A stretch of DNA of 64,000 nucleotides, taken from Tractidigestivibacter montrealensis (GTDB lineage Bacteria; Actinomycetota; Coriobacteriia; Coriobacteriales; Atopobiaceae). The notes under the pieces are model-generated. The model worked only from the letters and a program-made list of their open reading frames with translations. It was not told the DNA's origin and searched no databases. The stretch lies in assembly GCF_024741235.1 (NCBI RefSeq), contig NZ_JANSKA010000008.1:1-64000 (forward strand). Reading direction: 5' to 3'. Below are positions 9,107-17,426 of the stretch, one piece after another. Every line of letters starts with the position of its first letter. The first letter of the stretch is position 1. The position numbers and the translations under genes were made by a program.

Positions 9107-9820
9107 CTACATCTCGAACCGGTATGAATATAGGTCTCCGTTGTAGTACGTGGTGATGTACTCAAACGGGACCTTTGTTCCTTTGTATTCTGCGTAAGTC
9201 ACATGCGTCATTTGCAGTATTGCCCCATCGTCGAGGCCAAGTAGCCGTTGCTGTTCCTCCGTAGGAAGTGTTGCGCTTATCTCCATATCGCATCCGGCAA
9301 CGTGAATGCCCAGTGTTCTCACATAGGCATAAAAGGATTCATTGAGAGCTTCGACACTTATGGCTGGAATTATCTGTGATGATACGTATGTGTCACTTAT
9401 GGCTATGGGCTTACCGTCGCCAGTACGCAACCTCAAAAAGTGGTGAATGAGCTCTTCGCTATTGCAACATAGCTTCTGGGACGCAACTGGGAACTGGGAA
9501 GCAGGAAGAACCTCGTAACTTAGGAGTTTTGATCCCGCTTTCATCCCAATGTGTTGCATGTCTTCGGTGAAGCTGTCTCCTGCAAGGAGACTCTTCCTTA
9601 CGTGCTGTGCGGTAACGAAGCTCCCTTTCCCGGGAATTCTTGAAATATAGCCACTGCTTGCGAGGTTGTTGAGCGACTTATTTATGGTCATACGAGAAAA
9701 GCCAAACTGATCGCATAGCTCCTGTTCAGTTGGTATCTTTTCACCAACTGATATCCTGCCAGCGGAAATAAGACCTCGGATGTATTCCTCGACCTGCTGA
9801 TACTTCGGCTTTGCTGACAC
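9107..9820 (-). CDS. GntR-family (HutC subfamily) transcription regulator with UTRA domain
   Basis: A 237-residue repressor-type regulator. I place the start at the GTG at 9820, because GGAGGAG precedes it closely and the conserved domain starts right after (PKYQQVEEYIRGLI); an upstream ATG at 9883 lacks a ribosome-binding site. The winged helix occupies about 5-72, with PTEQELCDQFGFSRMTINKSLNNL as recognition region. A UTRA sugar-phosphate-binding domain fills about 85-230 (TYVSSQIIPAIS, SATLPTEEQQRLLGL, ITTYYNGDLYSYRFEM). It is divergent from the SIS/PTS operon, with matching palindromes in the 219-bp gap, so it probably represses that operon and itself, relieved by a sugar phosphate. Confidence 0.88.
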   Translation of the reverse strand: MSAKPKYQQVEEYIRGLISAGRISVGEKIPTEQELCDQFGFSRMTINKSLNNLASSGYISRIPGKGSFVTAQHVRKSLLAGDSFTEDMQHIGMKAGSKLLSYEVLPASQFPVASQKLCCNSEELIHHFLRLRTGDGKPIAISDTYVSSQIIPAISVEALNESFYAYVRTLGIHVAGCDMEISATLPTEEQQRLLGLDDGAILQMTHVTYAEYKGTKVPFEYITTYYNGDLYSYRFEM

Positions 9821-9901
9821 TGCTCCTCCATTGCCCTCGCGGTTCAAGGCCACATTGGACGCTATGACATTAGCACGTAACATAATCGTTTCACGGTTGA
9901 C

Positions 9902-9912
9902 TATGTATATAC
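9902..9912. promoter_or_regulatory. candidate GntR operator, regulator-proximal copy
   Basis: TATGTATATAC lies upstream of the gntR start. It matches most of the 14-bp palindrome at 9992-10005 near the divergent gene. The two copies suggest autoregulation by the GntR/UTRA protein. Confidence 0.55.
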
Positions 9913-9972
9913 CTTTATTTCTTTGCTTTCATCTCGCAGCTATGCCGTTTGCGGAATGCTTCAAAAATGTTC

Positions 9973-10012
9973 TTGCATAGTAGGCGAACTATATGTATAT
10001 ACATAAGTATAC
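9973..10012 (+). promoter_or_regulatory. promoter and overlapping GntR operator of the SIS/PTS operon
   Basis: A -35 TTGCAT at 9973-9978 and a -10 TATATA at 9996-10001 are 17 bp apart. The -10 sits inside the perfect 14-bp palindrome TATGTATATACATA (9992-10005), and a further GTATAC follows at 10007-10012. A repressor bound there would block RNA polymerase. AT-alternating palindromes of this kind are typical of GntR-family operators. Confidence 0.6.
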
Positions 10013-10039
10013 ATCGGACTAGACAATCTTGGAGGTACG

Positions 10040-11146
10040 ATGATCACCGAACTCGAAGACCCTACGATGATTGGCTATATCCATGACGGAGGGAATGCCC
10101 TTCGAAATGTCCTGGAGAACGAGGACGCATTTGTCTCGCCATTCCGAAGCGTGATAGAAAGCAACGACATCCAAGAGATTCACTTCGTGGGTTCCGGCAC
10201 AAGCTATAATGCTTCCCTCTACATCGCAAAGATGATTAGTAGGTTCTCTCACATCGCATCATATGCCGCATATCCCACCCGGTCCGACCCAAAGGTTGAC
10301 GTTGCCTGCTCCGGCTATCGGGCGAGCCAGATTCTCTACGTTGGCGTCTCGCAGTCTGGTACGAGCGTCTCGACGATTGATGTGCTTCGCAGGGCGCGCG
10401 AGGCAGGTGCGTCTACCATAGCGCTGACCGATGTCATGGACAGTCCCGTGGTGGAGGAGGCAGACCATGCCATTCGCCTCTTCACTGGCCATGAGGTGGT
10501 GCACGTCGAGACTCGTGGATACCTCGCAACGCTGTTCGAGGGCTTCCTCATTGCGCTTGACCTAGGTCGCACGCGAGGGATCCTGGCGCAGGAAGAATTC
10601 CTCTCACGACACGAATCTGCAAGGCGGTTTTCGGAGGAGTTTGATGGGCTCATTGCGCAGGCTGAGGATTGGTACTCCATGCATGCCGATGAGCTCCAGT
10701 CACTCGGAAGAGCGTATGTCTGCTCGTATGGCGTAAACGAGTGCACTGCTGAAGAGGCGGAGTTAAAACTCACCGAGACCTTTGGAAAGCCGGTACGCGG
10801 CTATGAGCTTGAGGAAATGATTCATGGTCCGCACTACGCGCTGGATGAGGACACGTTCGTCTTCTTTGTTGCACCTTCTGGAGAATGCCTTAAGCGTATC
10901 CCGGTGTTTCTCGACTGGTTCAAGAAGAACCAGATTACTGAGCACGTATTTGTGATCACTTCCGGGTCGCATCTCGGCCAGTTTGGGGACAAGTCGCTCT
11001 GCCTAGGTGGAGACTTCTCTGAGGAACTGAGTCCCATTGCAATGATTCTTCCTTTTTACATTATTGCGGCCCGTAACTGCATTTCCGCAGGCATCAATAC
11101 GAGGGACAAGCCCGCAAACCGCATCGCCTTCGCGCACCTCGACTAG
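10040..11146 (+). CDS. SIS-domain sugar-phosphate isomerase/deglycase (GlmS C-half / FrlB-like)
   Basis: A 368-residue protein with two SIS domains (about 25-170 and 195-345). It starts at an ATG after TTGGAGG. Sugar-phosphate-binding loops are visible as FVGSGTSYNAS (49-59) and VSQSGTSVST (103-112), and the GlmS-like ELEEMIHGPH segment is in the second half. Such proteins isomerise amino-sugar phosphates or split fructosamine 6-phosphates (FrlB, GfrE/GfrF). It is the first gene of an operon with EIIB, EIIC and EIID of the mannose family. In Salmonella a mannose-family PTS with a LevR-type regulator and SIS deglycases handles glucoselysine and fructoselysine, so an Amadori product or amino sugar is a plausible substrate here. 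That is inference. Confidence 0.8.
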   Translation: MITELEDPTMIGYIHDGGNALRNVLENEDAFVSPFRSVIESNDIQEIHFVGSGTSYNASLYIAKMISRFSHIASYAAYPTRSDPKVDVACSGYRASQILYVGVSQSGTSVSTIDVLRRAREAGASTIALTDVMDSPVVEEADHAIRLFTGHEVVHVETRGYLATLFEGFLIALDLGRTRGILAQEEFLSRHESARRFSEEFDGLIAQAEDWYSMHADELQSLGRAYVCSYGVNECTAEEAELKLTETFGKPVRGYELEEMIHGPHYALDEDTFVFFVAPSGECLKRIPVFLDWFKKNQITEHVFVITSGSHLGQFGDKSLCLGGDFSEELSPIAMILPFYIIAARNCISAGINTRDKPANRIAFAHLD

Positions 11147-11185
11147 GCGGGTGGTGTTCGTAGCGTATCGTTTGGAGGTAGCAAG

Positions 11186-11692
11186 ATGATTGCATTGGCC
11201 AGAGCAGACGACCGGTTGATTCATGGGCTGGTTGCGGTTGCGTGGACGTCGAGCGTGGCGCCAGAGACCATTCTCGTCGCAAATGATTGCGCGGCAACAG
11301 ACAGCTTCAAGAAGGAGACGATGCGTCTGGCGAAGCCTGCCGGCGTAAAGCTGTTCATCAAGTCCGTTGAGTCATCCGCGAAGGCGCTGAACAACCCAAT
11401 CAATGATAGCAAGAGGATTCTGCTGATCACCGCATCGGTGGAGGATGCGGAGCGTGTTTACTCGCTGCTGGACGAAAGCCACAAGTTCACGGTCCTTGAC
11501 ATTGGGACTGCGGGAATCGTCAAGAAAGAAGGTGAGACATACAAGCTCGTCATCCCAGGGGTCTACGTAAGCAAAGAGGAGTACGAGGCAGCGAAGAGGC
11601 TCGCCCAGAAGGGGGTAGACGTCTTCTGCCAGGCAAACCCTGCCCTAGAGAAGGCCTCGCTCTCCGATATGGGGAAAGCCCTCGAGAAGTAA
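11186..11692 (+). CDS. PTS mannose/sorbose-family EIIB component (second set)
   Basis: A 168-residue EIIB with the phosphorylation site His13 in RADDRLIHGLV. It starts after TTTGGAGGT. It is the second gene of the SIS operon. No EIIA is encoded in this operon, so its phosphate donor must be made elsewhere, for example by the gene at 3483. Compared with the first EIIB (3927) the active-site loop is the same but the body differs, and one residue after the HG motif is Leu rather than Gln. Confidence 0.9.
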   Translation: MIALARADDRLIHGLVAVAWTSSVAPETILVANDCAATDSFKKETMRLAKPAGVKLFIKSVESSAKALNNPINDSKRILLITASVEDAERVYSLLDESHKFTVLDIGTAGIVKKEGETYKLVIPGVYVSKEEYEAAKRLAQKGVDVFCQANPALEKASLSDMGKALEK

Positions 11693-11757
11693 CGGCGTTA
11701 ATTCGAAAAAACTCATGATTGCGAGAGAGCACTGCTGCTGAGGAGAGTGGGGGAGCA

Positions 11758-12558
11758 ATGAGCCAGGTACTTCAAGGTCTTCTTGTCGCATTAATTGCGG
11801 CGGCGGTCTACATGGAGTCCCGCATCGGCGGTCAGCACATGCTTGACCGACCGATAATCATCGGCCCGCTGGTTGGCCTGGTGATGGGAAATCCGGGAAT
11901 GGGGCTTGCAATTGGCGGCGAGCTCGAACTCGTGTGGATGGGCCTGAATGGAATAGGGACAACAACTCCACCCAACGTCGTCGTGGGCTCGGCCTTGGCA
12001 ACAGCGCTTGCCATTAGCACCGGGGCATCCTACGAGACGACGCTCGCGCTTGCGATTCCGATTGCCGTTGTTGCCCAGCTTTGTGATATTGCTGCGCCCG
12101 TGGTGAATACGTTCTTTGCTCATCGCGCGGACAAGTGTGCTGCCAATGGGGACTACCGCGGTATCGAACTTTGCAACTGGGGTGGGGCAGTTGTCTACTT
12201 CCTCTTCAAGTTCGTGCCTGTCTTCCTGGGATTTGTCCTGGGTTCAGGGCTCATTACGTCCTTTGTGGACATGATTCCGGCCGTGATTCAGAACGGCCTT
12301 GCCCAGTCCGGCAACATCCTGCCCGCCCTTGGTGTCGCGATGCTCATCCAGCTTACCTGGGACAAGAAGTTTGGTGCGTTCCTCTTCTTGGGCTTTGGGC
12401 TCGCTGCGTTCCTGAAGGTTGACACCCTCGGTGCCGCGTTCTTTGGTGCTGTTATTGCGTTTATCTACTACAAGCTGAGTGGCAGGAACTCTAGCGAGAG
12501 CGCACTCGGGATGAATGTTGTCTCCGGTGGGGTAGACGATGACAGTGAGGAGCTCTAA
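11758..12558 (+). CDS. PTS mannose/sorbose-family EIIC permease (second set)
   Basis: A 266-residue polytopic EIIC. The ATG at 11758 is preferred over an upstream in-frame start at 11719 because GGGGGAGCA directly precedes it and the protein then begins with the hydrophobic MSQVLQGLLVALIAAAV segment. Family features are IGGQHMLDRPIIIGPLVGLVMGN and the ELELVWMGLNGIG stretch near 60-72. It is followed 2 bp later by EIID, and together they form the membrane channel of the second system. Confidence 0.9.
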   Translation: MSQVLQGLLVALIAAAVYMESRIGGQHMLDRPIIIGPLVGLVMGNPGMGLAIGGELELVWMGLNGIGTTTPPNVVVGSALATALAISTGASYETTLALAIPIAVVAQLCDIAAPVVNTFFAHRADKCAANGDYRGIELCNWGGAVVYFLFKFVPVFLGFVLGSGLITSFVDMIPAVIQNGLAQSGNILPALGVAMLIQLTWDKKFGAFLFLGFGLAAFLKVDTLGAAFFGAVIAFIYYKLSGRNSSESALGMNVVSGGVDDDSEEL

Positions 12559-12560
12559 CC

Positions 12561-13376
12561 ATGGCGGAAGAGAAGAAGCTCAGCGAGGGTACCCTCCGCA
12601 GGGTCTTTAACAGGCACTACCAACTGCTCAGCTGCTTCAACTACGAGCGGCAGATGTCAACGGGATATTGCTACACAATGCTACCGGCGCTTCGCGAACT
12701 GTATAAGGACGACGAGGAAGGTCTCAACCAGGCTGTCAAGAGGCACCTTGAGTTCTTCAATTGCGCAACGAGTACGAGCCCGTTCATCATTGGCCTCTCG
12801 TGCGCGATGGAGGAGGAGAACGCCAACAACCCGGGAGAGTACGACTCCTCCTCGATAACCTCGGTGAAGGCTGCACTTATGGGCCCGCTTGCCGGAATCG
12901 GCGACAGCTTCTTCTGGGGTACGTTCAGGGTGATTGGCGCTGGCGTTGGTGCTCCTATGGCTGTCGCGGGAAACGTCCTTGGCCCCATCTTTTATGCTCT
13001 TCTCAACGTTATTCCCTCCGAGGTCGTGAGGCGGTGGGGATTCAAGATCGGCTATGCGGGCGGGGGCAAGTTCCTCGAGCGCGTCTCTGCTGACGGTACC
13101 CTTGACAGGCTGACCGAAGCGGCGAGAATCATGGGTCTTGTTGTCATTGGGGCAATGATTCCCTCGATGGTGGTGCTGAGCCTTGGAGCAACGATTGACA
13201 TCAACGGGGCGCAGGTGGTGCTTCAGGACATCATTGACCAGATTTGCCCGTGCCTGCTCCCCGCACTGCTTACGCTGGGTTGTTATAAGCTCCTGAAGAG
13301 GGGTGTATCCGGAACGGCGGTAATGTTCGGGCTTCTTGCGCTGGGGGTCGTTCTAGCTGTTCTGGGGCTTGTCTGA
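12561..13376 (+). CDS. PTS mannose-family EIID component (second set)
   Basis: A 271-residue EIID with the conserved ALMGPLAGIGDSFFWGTFR motif at about 106-124 and the EEENANNPGEYD segment just before it. It is 2 bp behind EIIC and ends the second PTS operon. It shares the family motifs with the first EIID at 5243 but is clearly a separate lineage. Confidence 0.9.
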   Translation: MAEEKKLSEGTLRRVFNRHYQLLSCFNYERQMSTGYCYTMLPALRELYKDDEEGLNQAVKRHLEFFNCATSTSPFIIGLSCAMEEENANNPGEYDSSSITSVKAALMGPLAGIGDSFFWGTFRVIGAGVGAPMAVAGNVLGPIFYALLNVIPSEVVRRWGFKIGYAGGGKFLERVSADGTLDRLTEAARIMGLVVIGAMIPSMVVLSLGATIDINGAQVVLQDIIDQICPCLLPALLTLGCYKLLKRGVSGTAVMFGLLALGVVLAVLGLV

Positions 13377-13635
13377 TGACGATGGCTGTTGCCTGAGTCG
13401 TATAGGCAGATATACTCAGTGTCTTCCCCATGGGCCCTAGACGTTTTCTGAATCTAGATTGCCAGCGTGTAGTCTTGGCCCAGGCCCCTCCTGTTCTCTG
13501 CCCTTATCCTCCAGCTGAGCGGCTTCTTTGGCTTCGCGTCACGACATCACTCGACGTTGGAGTCGAGCTCCCTCTGAACTCCTTGAAGGTGACGCCTGTT
13601 CAGTCCTCTCCATCGAAGAAGTCGCTCTTGAGCGC
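13377..13635. other. intergenic region after the PTS operons
   Basis: I see no gene and no clear terminator here. The GC content rises again at about this point towards that of the rest of the window, so it probably marks the right border of the PTS island. Confidence 0.35.
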
Positions 13636-14615
13636 ATGTCTAAGAACCCCTTGCGCCTAGCGTTGGTAAGTCTCTTGGCCCTGCGCGACATCGGGTGCGT
13701 CATTGTGGCCGGCGGCACATGCCGCCGGCCATTCGTTGGTCATGTAGAAAATGCGGCGCTCTTGTCCATTAACGAGTTAGAGATTCTGCTTCTGACGGCG
13801 ACGGTTGTGCCGCATCGCCTGGGAGATTGGGCGAGACAAATCGACCGTCTCGCTGAAAAACGCAAGGACCGGTTAGGCGACATCCACATTGCCCATGCGC
13901 GGCGGATGGTCTCAACGAGCGCAACGATGAGCTTGACTCGGCCATCTCTGATCTTCAAGATTTGATGAACTCCGGGGATGCTCCTCTCGATCAATCAACC
14001 ATAGAAGCCGCAAGCGTTGCCATTGGCGCAGCACAGGGGGCCAAGCAATCTGTCCCAGAAATGCCAGAGGATGCCGACGCAATCAATGCCGAAGCTACCG
14101 CAATGGGGAGCATGGGGGAGTATTCCGCCCAGCTTGACGCCCTCAACACTGCGAAGGTTAATCTGCAGAACAGCATCTCGCAGATGAAGCAGGTCACTAA
14201 CCCAACCGAGCAGTTCGTAATCCAGCGCATCAGCGGGCTTTCGAACATTACGGGCGTCGAGGCTGTGACAGAAGACAATGATCCCAACGGGAACCTCGGT
14301 AAGGCCGGCGGCTACACTGCTTGCGTCTACTTTGCTTCCGATTTGGTGGATCAGTCAAAGGTTTATATCTCCGACGGATACAGCGGCATTGTTGGTGCTG
14401 GTACAGACGGCGGTGGAGCAGTCGAGGTCTACGCGAACGTAGACGATGCAAACAAGCGCAATGATTACCTGGCTGTATTTGATGGCACCATTCTCTCCTC
14501 GGGCTCCCATGATGTCGTGGGCACGTGCGTGGTGAGAACTTCTCATCTCCTGACTGCCTCCCAGCAGAAGGCGCTTGAGGGAGAAATCGCCGACAGCCTG
14601 ACGAAGCTCGAATAG
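13636..14615 (+). pseudogene. broken secreted protein gene (signal peptide, coiled coil and C-terminal domain in different frames)
   Basis: An ATG at 13636 opens a signal-peptide-like start (MSKNPLRLALVSLLAL, then IGCVIVAGG), and this frame runs on as QIDRLAEKRKDRLGD. From about 13905 the likely continuation is in another frame: LNERNDELDSAISDLQDL, then an uninterrupted 217-codon frame to 14615. The latter ends with a compact domain (YTACVYFASDLVDQSKVYI, VGTCVVRTSHLLTASQQKAL) known to me from C-termini of secreted coriobacterial proteins of unknown function. That frame lacks an ATG with a ribosome-binding site at its beginning and has an in-frame TGA at 13854, so I read the locus as one gene broken by frameshift. 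A strong hairpin (13707-13730) sits inside it. Confidence 0.5.
13707..13730. repeat. perfect 11-bp inverted repeat
   Basis: GGCCGGCGGCA and TGCCGCCGGCC face each other across a 2-nt gap. There is no T-run behind it. It resembles a terminator stem and lies within the broken secreted-protein gene. Confidence 0.6.
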
Positions 14616-14703
14616 CGGTGGGCGGTGACTCAACCGGCAATATACTCCTGCTGCAAAACGGACTTTGCTTTGCGGGGGAGTGCCTCTCGCAGCTCTATCC
14701 CCA

Positions 14704-15432
14704 TCAATACGCGTACGGACTGAAGTCGCTCAGGAGCGCCTGGCCGCTCTGCTCGTCAGTGGGCAGGACCAGCTTCCCATCCATGCCGCTTGTCACGAGC
14801 ACGTGGTTGTCGAAGGACCTTCCGTCGGTGCCGTGGAGGGAAACGGCAAAGTTGGGGTTGAACTCGCCCGCGCTCGCCTGGATCAGCACTGGCTCGCCGG
14901 TATCGGACGCGTAGATGGTGTCGCTGGCCTTCTCGGACCACTGGCCATCGTCAGTCGTGGAGTAGAGCCACTGGCACACGCTCACCGAGTCGCCGGCGTG
15001 GGCCGGCACGATGCAATAGATGTCGCTTCCCTCGGTGACGGCCTTTGCCGTGACGTCCGCCATGAAGGGGTACTTGGTGAGCAGGGGAGTTCCGTCCTGG
15101 TAGGTGAGGGTGGAGAGCCACGACGAGAAGTCGCCGGACGTGATGTCCCCGTCGTACATGCCCAGGTACCACACGGCGCCCATGGTGCCATCGGATGCGA
15201 TCTCTTCTCGGACAGACGCGAGGTCGGCCGACTCTTCTGGCTGAGCGGGCTGGGCGGGCGTCTCGGTTGACGAGGTTGTATCGGTGGACGGGGCATCCTG
15301 CGTTGCGGTGGCCTCGGACTGCGTCTGCTCTGGCTGGGAAGTTGGGGAGGTGGCGGTGGTTTCCCCTTCGCAGCCCGCGATGAGCGCGCCAGTGATGATG
15401 ACGGGCAGAACTGCTGCGAGGTGCTTTCTCAT
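14704..15432 (-). CDS. secreted lipoprotein of unknown function
   Basis: A 242-residue protein starting at the ATG at 15432 (GGGAGAG upstream on the minus strand). A signal peptide MRKHLAAVLPVIITGALIAGC ends in a lipobox with Cys21. A Thr/Ser/Gln/Pro-rich spacer (about 25-68) is followed by a globular domain of about 170 residues (TMGAVWYLGMYDGDI, VSVCQWLYSTTDDG, FAVSLHGTDGRSFDNHVLVTSG). I do not recognise the domain. It is convergent with the broken gene at 13636-14615 and stands alone, with no obvious operon partner. Confidence 0.75.
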   Translation of the reverse strand: MRKHLAAVLPVIITGALIAGCEGETTATSPTSQPEQTQSEATATQDAPSTDTTSSTETPAQPAQPEESADLASVREEIASDGTMGAVWYLGMYDGDITSGDFSSWLSTLTYQDGTPLLTKYPFMADVTAKAVTEGSDIYCIVPAHAGDSVSVCQWLYSTTDDGQWSEKASDTIYASDTGEPVLIQASAGEFNPNFAVSLHGTDGRSFDNHVLVTSGMDGKLVLPTDEQSGQALLSDFSPYAY

Positions 15433-15979
15433 GACACTCTCCCTGTGTCTGGCGGAGGGACGGAGTTGCGCGCGCGTGGGACGCACGGCGCCCCGTTCCC
15501 TCCGGTATGGCATTTGGGTTCCTGACCAGAGATTGCATCGTTAGGGCGCGTTTCGTCAAGGGGCTTTCCGGGGGTGGGGGTGGTGAGGCGGCGGCAACGA
15601 CCCGGGTTGACTCCCTATGGGGACGAGCTTGTGCGCGCTCTGGCCCCTCTCTGGCAGCTATTTGCGGCTGGGCTACGGTCTTTCGGGGGTACCCCAAGTA
15701 CAAAATGGTTCTATGTTTGTTGAACCTCAGGTCAGGGAATTGCTCCTGTGGCTGTGTCACATAAGGAATTGAACGGAAACTGCTGCCAACCGGGAAGCCT
15801 GTCTTGGGAAACCGCCCGCTGAAGGCTTCTCGACGGTGTTACCATCAAAATTCAATGACGTTACCCATCGAAACCGTTGTTACGCCAGCGACACGCCCTC
15901 CCTTTGGTCTGCGTATACTATCTTGAAAGTAATATATGAAAGTCCATCTAATGCTTTGCGCTTGTGTAGGGGTGTTGTC
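15433..15979. other. divergent promoter region
   Basis: This 547-bp gap separates the lipoprotein and the sugar transferase. A palindrome GGGGTACCCC lies near 15686-15695, and an AT-rich stretch GCGTATACTATCTTG near 15913 is a possible -10 region for the transferase. No gene was recognised. Confidence 0.3.
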
Positions 15980-17389
15980 ATGAAGTTGCCCAGATTTGCC
16001 CGCCGCCTGTTGCTCTGGGCACTCGATGTTGCCTGTGTGATGGCATCCCTCTACATTTCCCTCACCATGCGCTTTGGCCAGATTGGCCTCAGTGGGGCCG
16101 AGTCCCGCGTGGGTGACTACATCGTCCTCACCCTGCTGCTTCTAGTCACCTTCCTCAACTTTGCCGTGCACCGCAACCGCGGCTTCATGAAGCGCACGGG
16201 TTCCCAGGAGTTTGGAGTCGTGCTCAGCTACAACGTCTGGCTACTCGTAGGCATTGCGGTGCTGGTTGTGGCGCTGCACGTGCAGCCGAGCCCCTCTCGC
16301 CTAATGCTTCTCTACTTCGTCATCGTCAACGTGATCATCATGTCAGTCATGCGCGCCATCGCCAAGGCCGCCGCCCGAGCGCTGCTGGCGGGGGAGCGCC
16401 TTGGCGCCTCCATCGTGATGGTGGTCGAGCAGGGCCAGCGCGAGCGCATCGAGCGCGTCTTTGACACCGGCGCAACGTACTCAATTGCCGGCTGGCTTGA
16501 GCTTGCCGACGGTCGCGTTTCCGGTACCGTTGCCGATAAGGACGTGACCTCGGAAATCGAGGCCCTCCCAGAAGCCTTGGGCGACACCCGCGTGGACGAC
16601 GTCTTTGTCTTTGCCCCCACCACGCCAGAGCAGGAGACCTCTGCCCTCCTGGATGCGGCGGAGCGTATGGGGTCCAACTGCCACGTTGCTCTCGCCCTTC
16701 CGGACCCGAGCCTCCAGGGCGCTTGCCTGGACCTCTTTGGCGGCTTCCCAACCGTGAGCTATTCCGGCCGCGGCAGCAGGTTCTACCTGGTCTTCCTTAA
16801 GCGCCTCATCGACATTGTCGTGAGCCTTCTCGTGATTGTCGTCGCGTTCATCCCCGGCGTCATTCTCGCCATCGTAATCGCACTGCAGAGCAAGGGCGCG
16901 CCGTTCTACTCGCAGGAGCGCCTGGGCCTTGGCGGCAAGCACTTCAAGCTGCTCAAGTTCCGCTCCATGGTTGCGGACGCTAACGACGTCGAGAAGTACT
17001 TCACGCCCGAGCAGCTGCGCGAGTGGCAGACCGAGCGCAAGTTGGACAACGACCCCCGTGTGACCGGCATTGGCCGCTTCCTGCGCAAGACCTCGCTTGA
17101 TGAGTTCCCGCAGTTCATCAACGTTTTTAAGGGTGACATGTCCATCGTGGGGCCGCGCCCCATTGTAGACGAGGAGATCTCGCATTACGGGGACCGCGCC
17201 AGCGAGTTCCTAAGCTGCAAGCCCGGCATCACGGGCTGGTGGCAGGTCGAGGCGAGAAACGACGCCGACTACGCGTCTGGCAGGCGCCAGGCGCTGGAGC
17301 TCTACTACGTGCGCCACGCATCCGCGACGCTGGACTGGAACATCTTCAAGCGCACATTTGGCGCTGTCTTCCACGGTACCGGCAAGTAG
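15980..17389 (+). CDS. polyprenyl-phosphate sugar-1-phosphate transferase (WbaP/exopolysaccharide type)
   Basis: A 469-residue membrane glycosylphosphotransferase that starts a lipid-linked polysaccharide repeat unit by moving a sugar phosphate onto undecaprenyl phosphate. It has four N-terminal transmembrane segments (about 8-140), a cytosolic nucleotide-fold domain (about 150-260), a further membrane segment near 280 and the C-terminal catalytic domain: SQERLGLGGKHFKLLKFRSM, TGIGRFLRKTSLDEFPQF, GDMSIVGPRP, then KPGITGWWQV. The start at ATG 15980 follows AGGGG; the frame is open further upstream but without a start of quality. It stands alone with a palindromic repeat right behind its stop codon. 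The sugar is unknown. Confidence 0.88.
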   Translation: MKLPRFARRLLLWALDVACVMASLYISLTMRFGQIGLSGAESRVGDYIVLTLLLLVTFLNFAVHRNRGFMKRTGSQEFGVVLSYNVWLLVGIAVLVVALHVQPSPSRLMLLYFVIVNVIIMSVMRAIAKAAARALLAGERLGASIVMVVEQGQRERIERVFDTGATYSIAGWLELADGRVSGTVADKDVTSEIEALPEALGDTRVDDVFVFAPTTPEQETSALLDAAERMGSNCHVALALPDPSLQGACLDLFGGFPTVSYSGRGSRFYLVFLKRLIDIVVSLLVIVVAFIPGVILAIVIALQSKGAPFYSQERLGLGGKHFKLLKFRSMVADANDVEKYFTPEQLREWQTERKLDNDPRVTGIGRFLRKTSLDEFPQFINVFKGDMSIVGPRPIVDEEISHYGDRASEFLSCKPGITGWWQVEARNDADYASGRRQALELYYVRHASATLDWNIFKRTFGAVFHGTGK

Positions 17390-17426
17390 GGAATGAGACA
17401 AAGGGAGTTTCCCTTTGTCTCATTCC
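17390..17426. repeat. GAGACAAAGGGA palindrome, copy 1 (likely bidirectional terminator)
   Basis: Perfect 17-bp arms (17390-17406 and 17410-17426) with loop GTT and core GAGACAAAGGGA/TCCCTTTGTCTC. It lies between two convergent genes, starting directly after the TAG of the transferase. It is one of five copies in the window. Confidence 0.85.
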
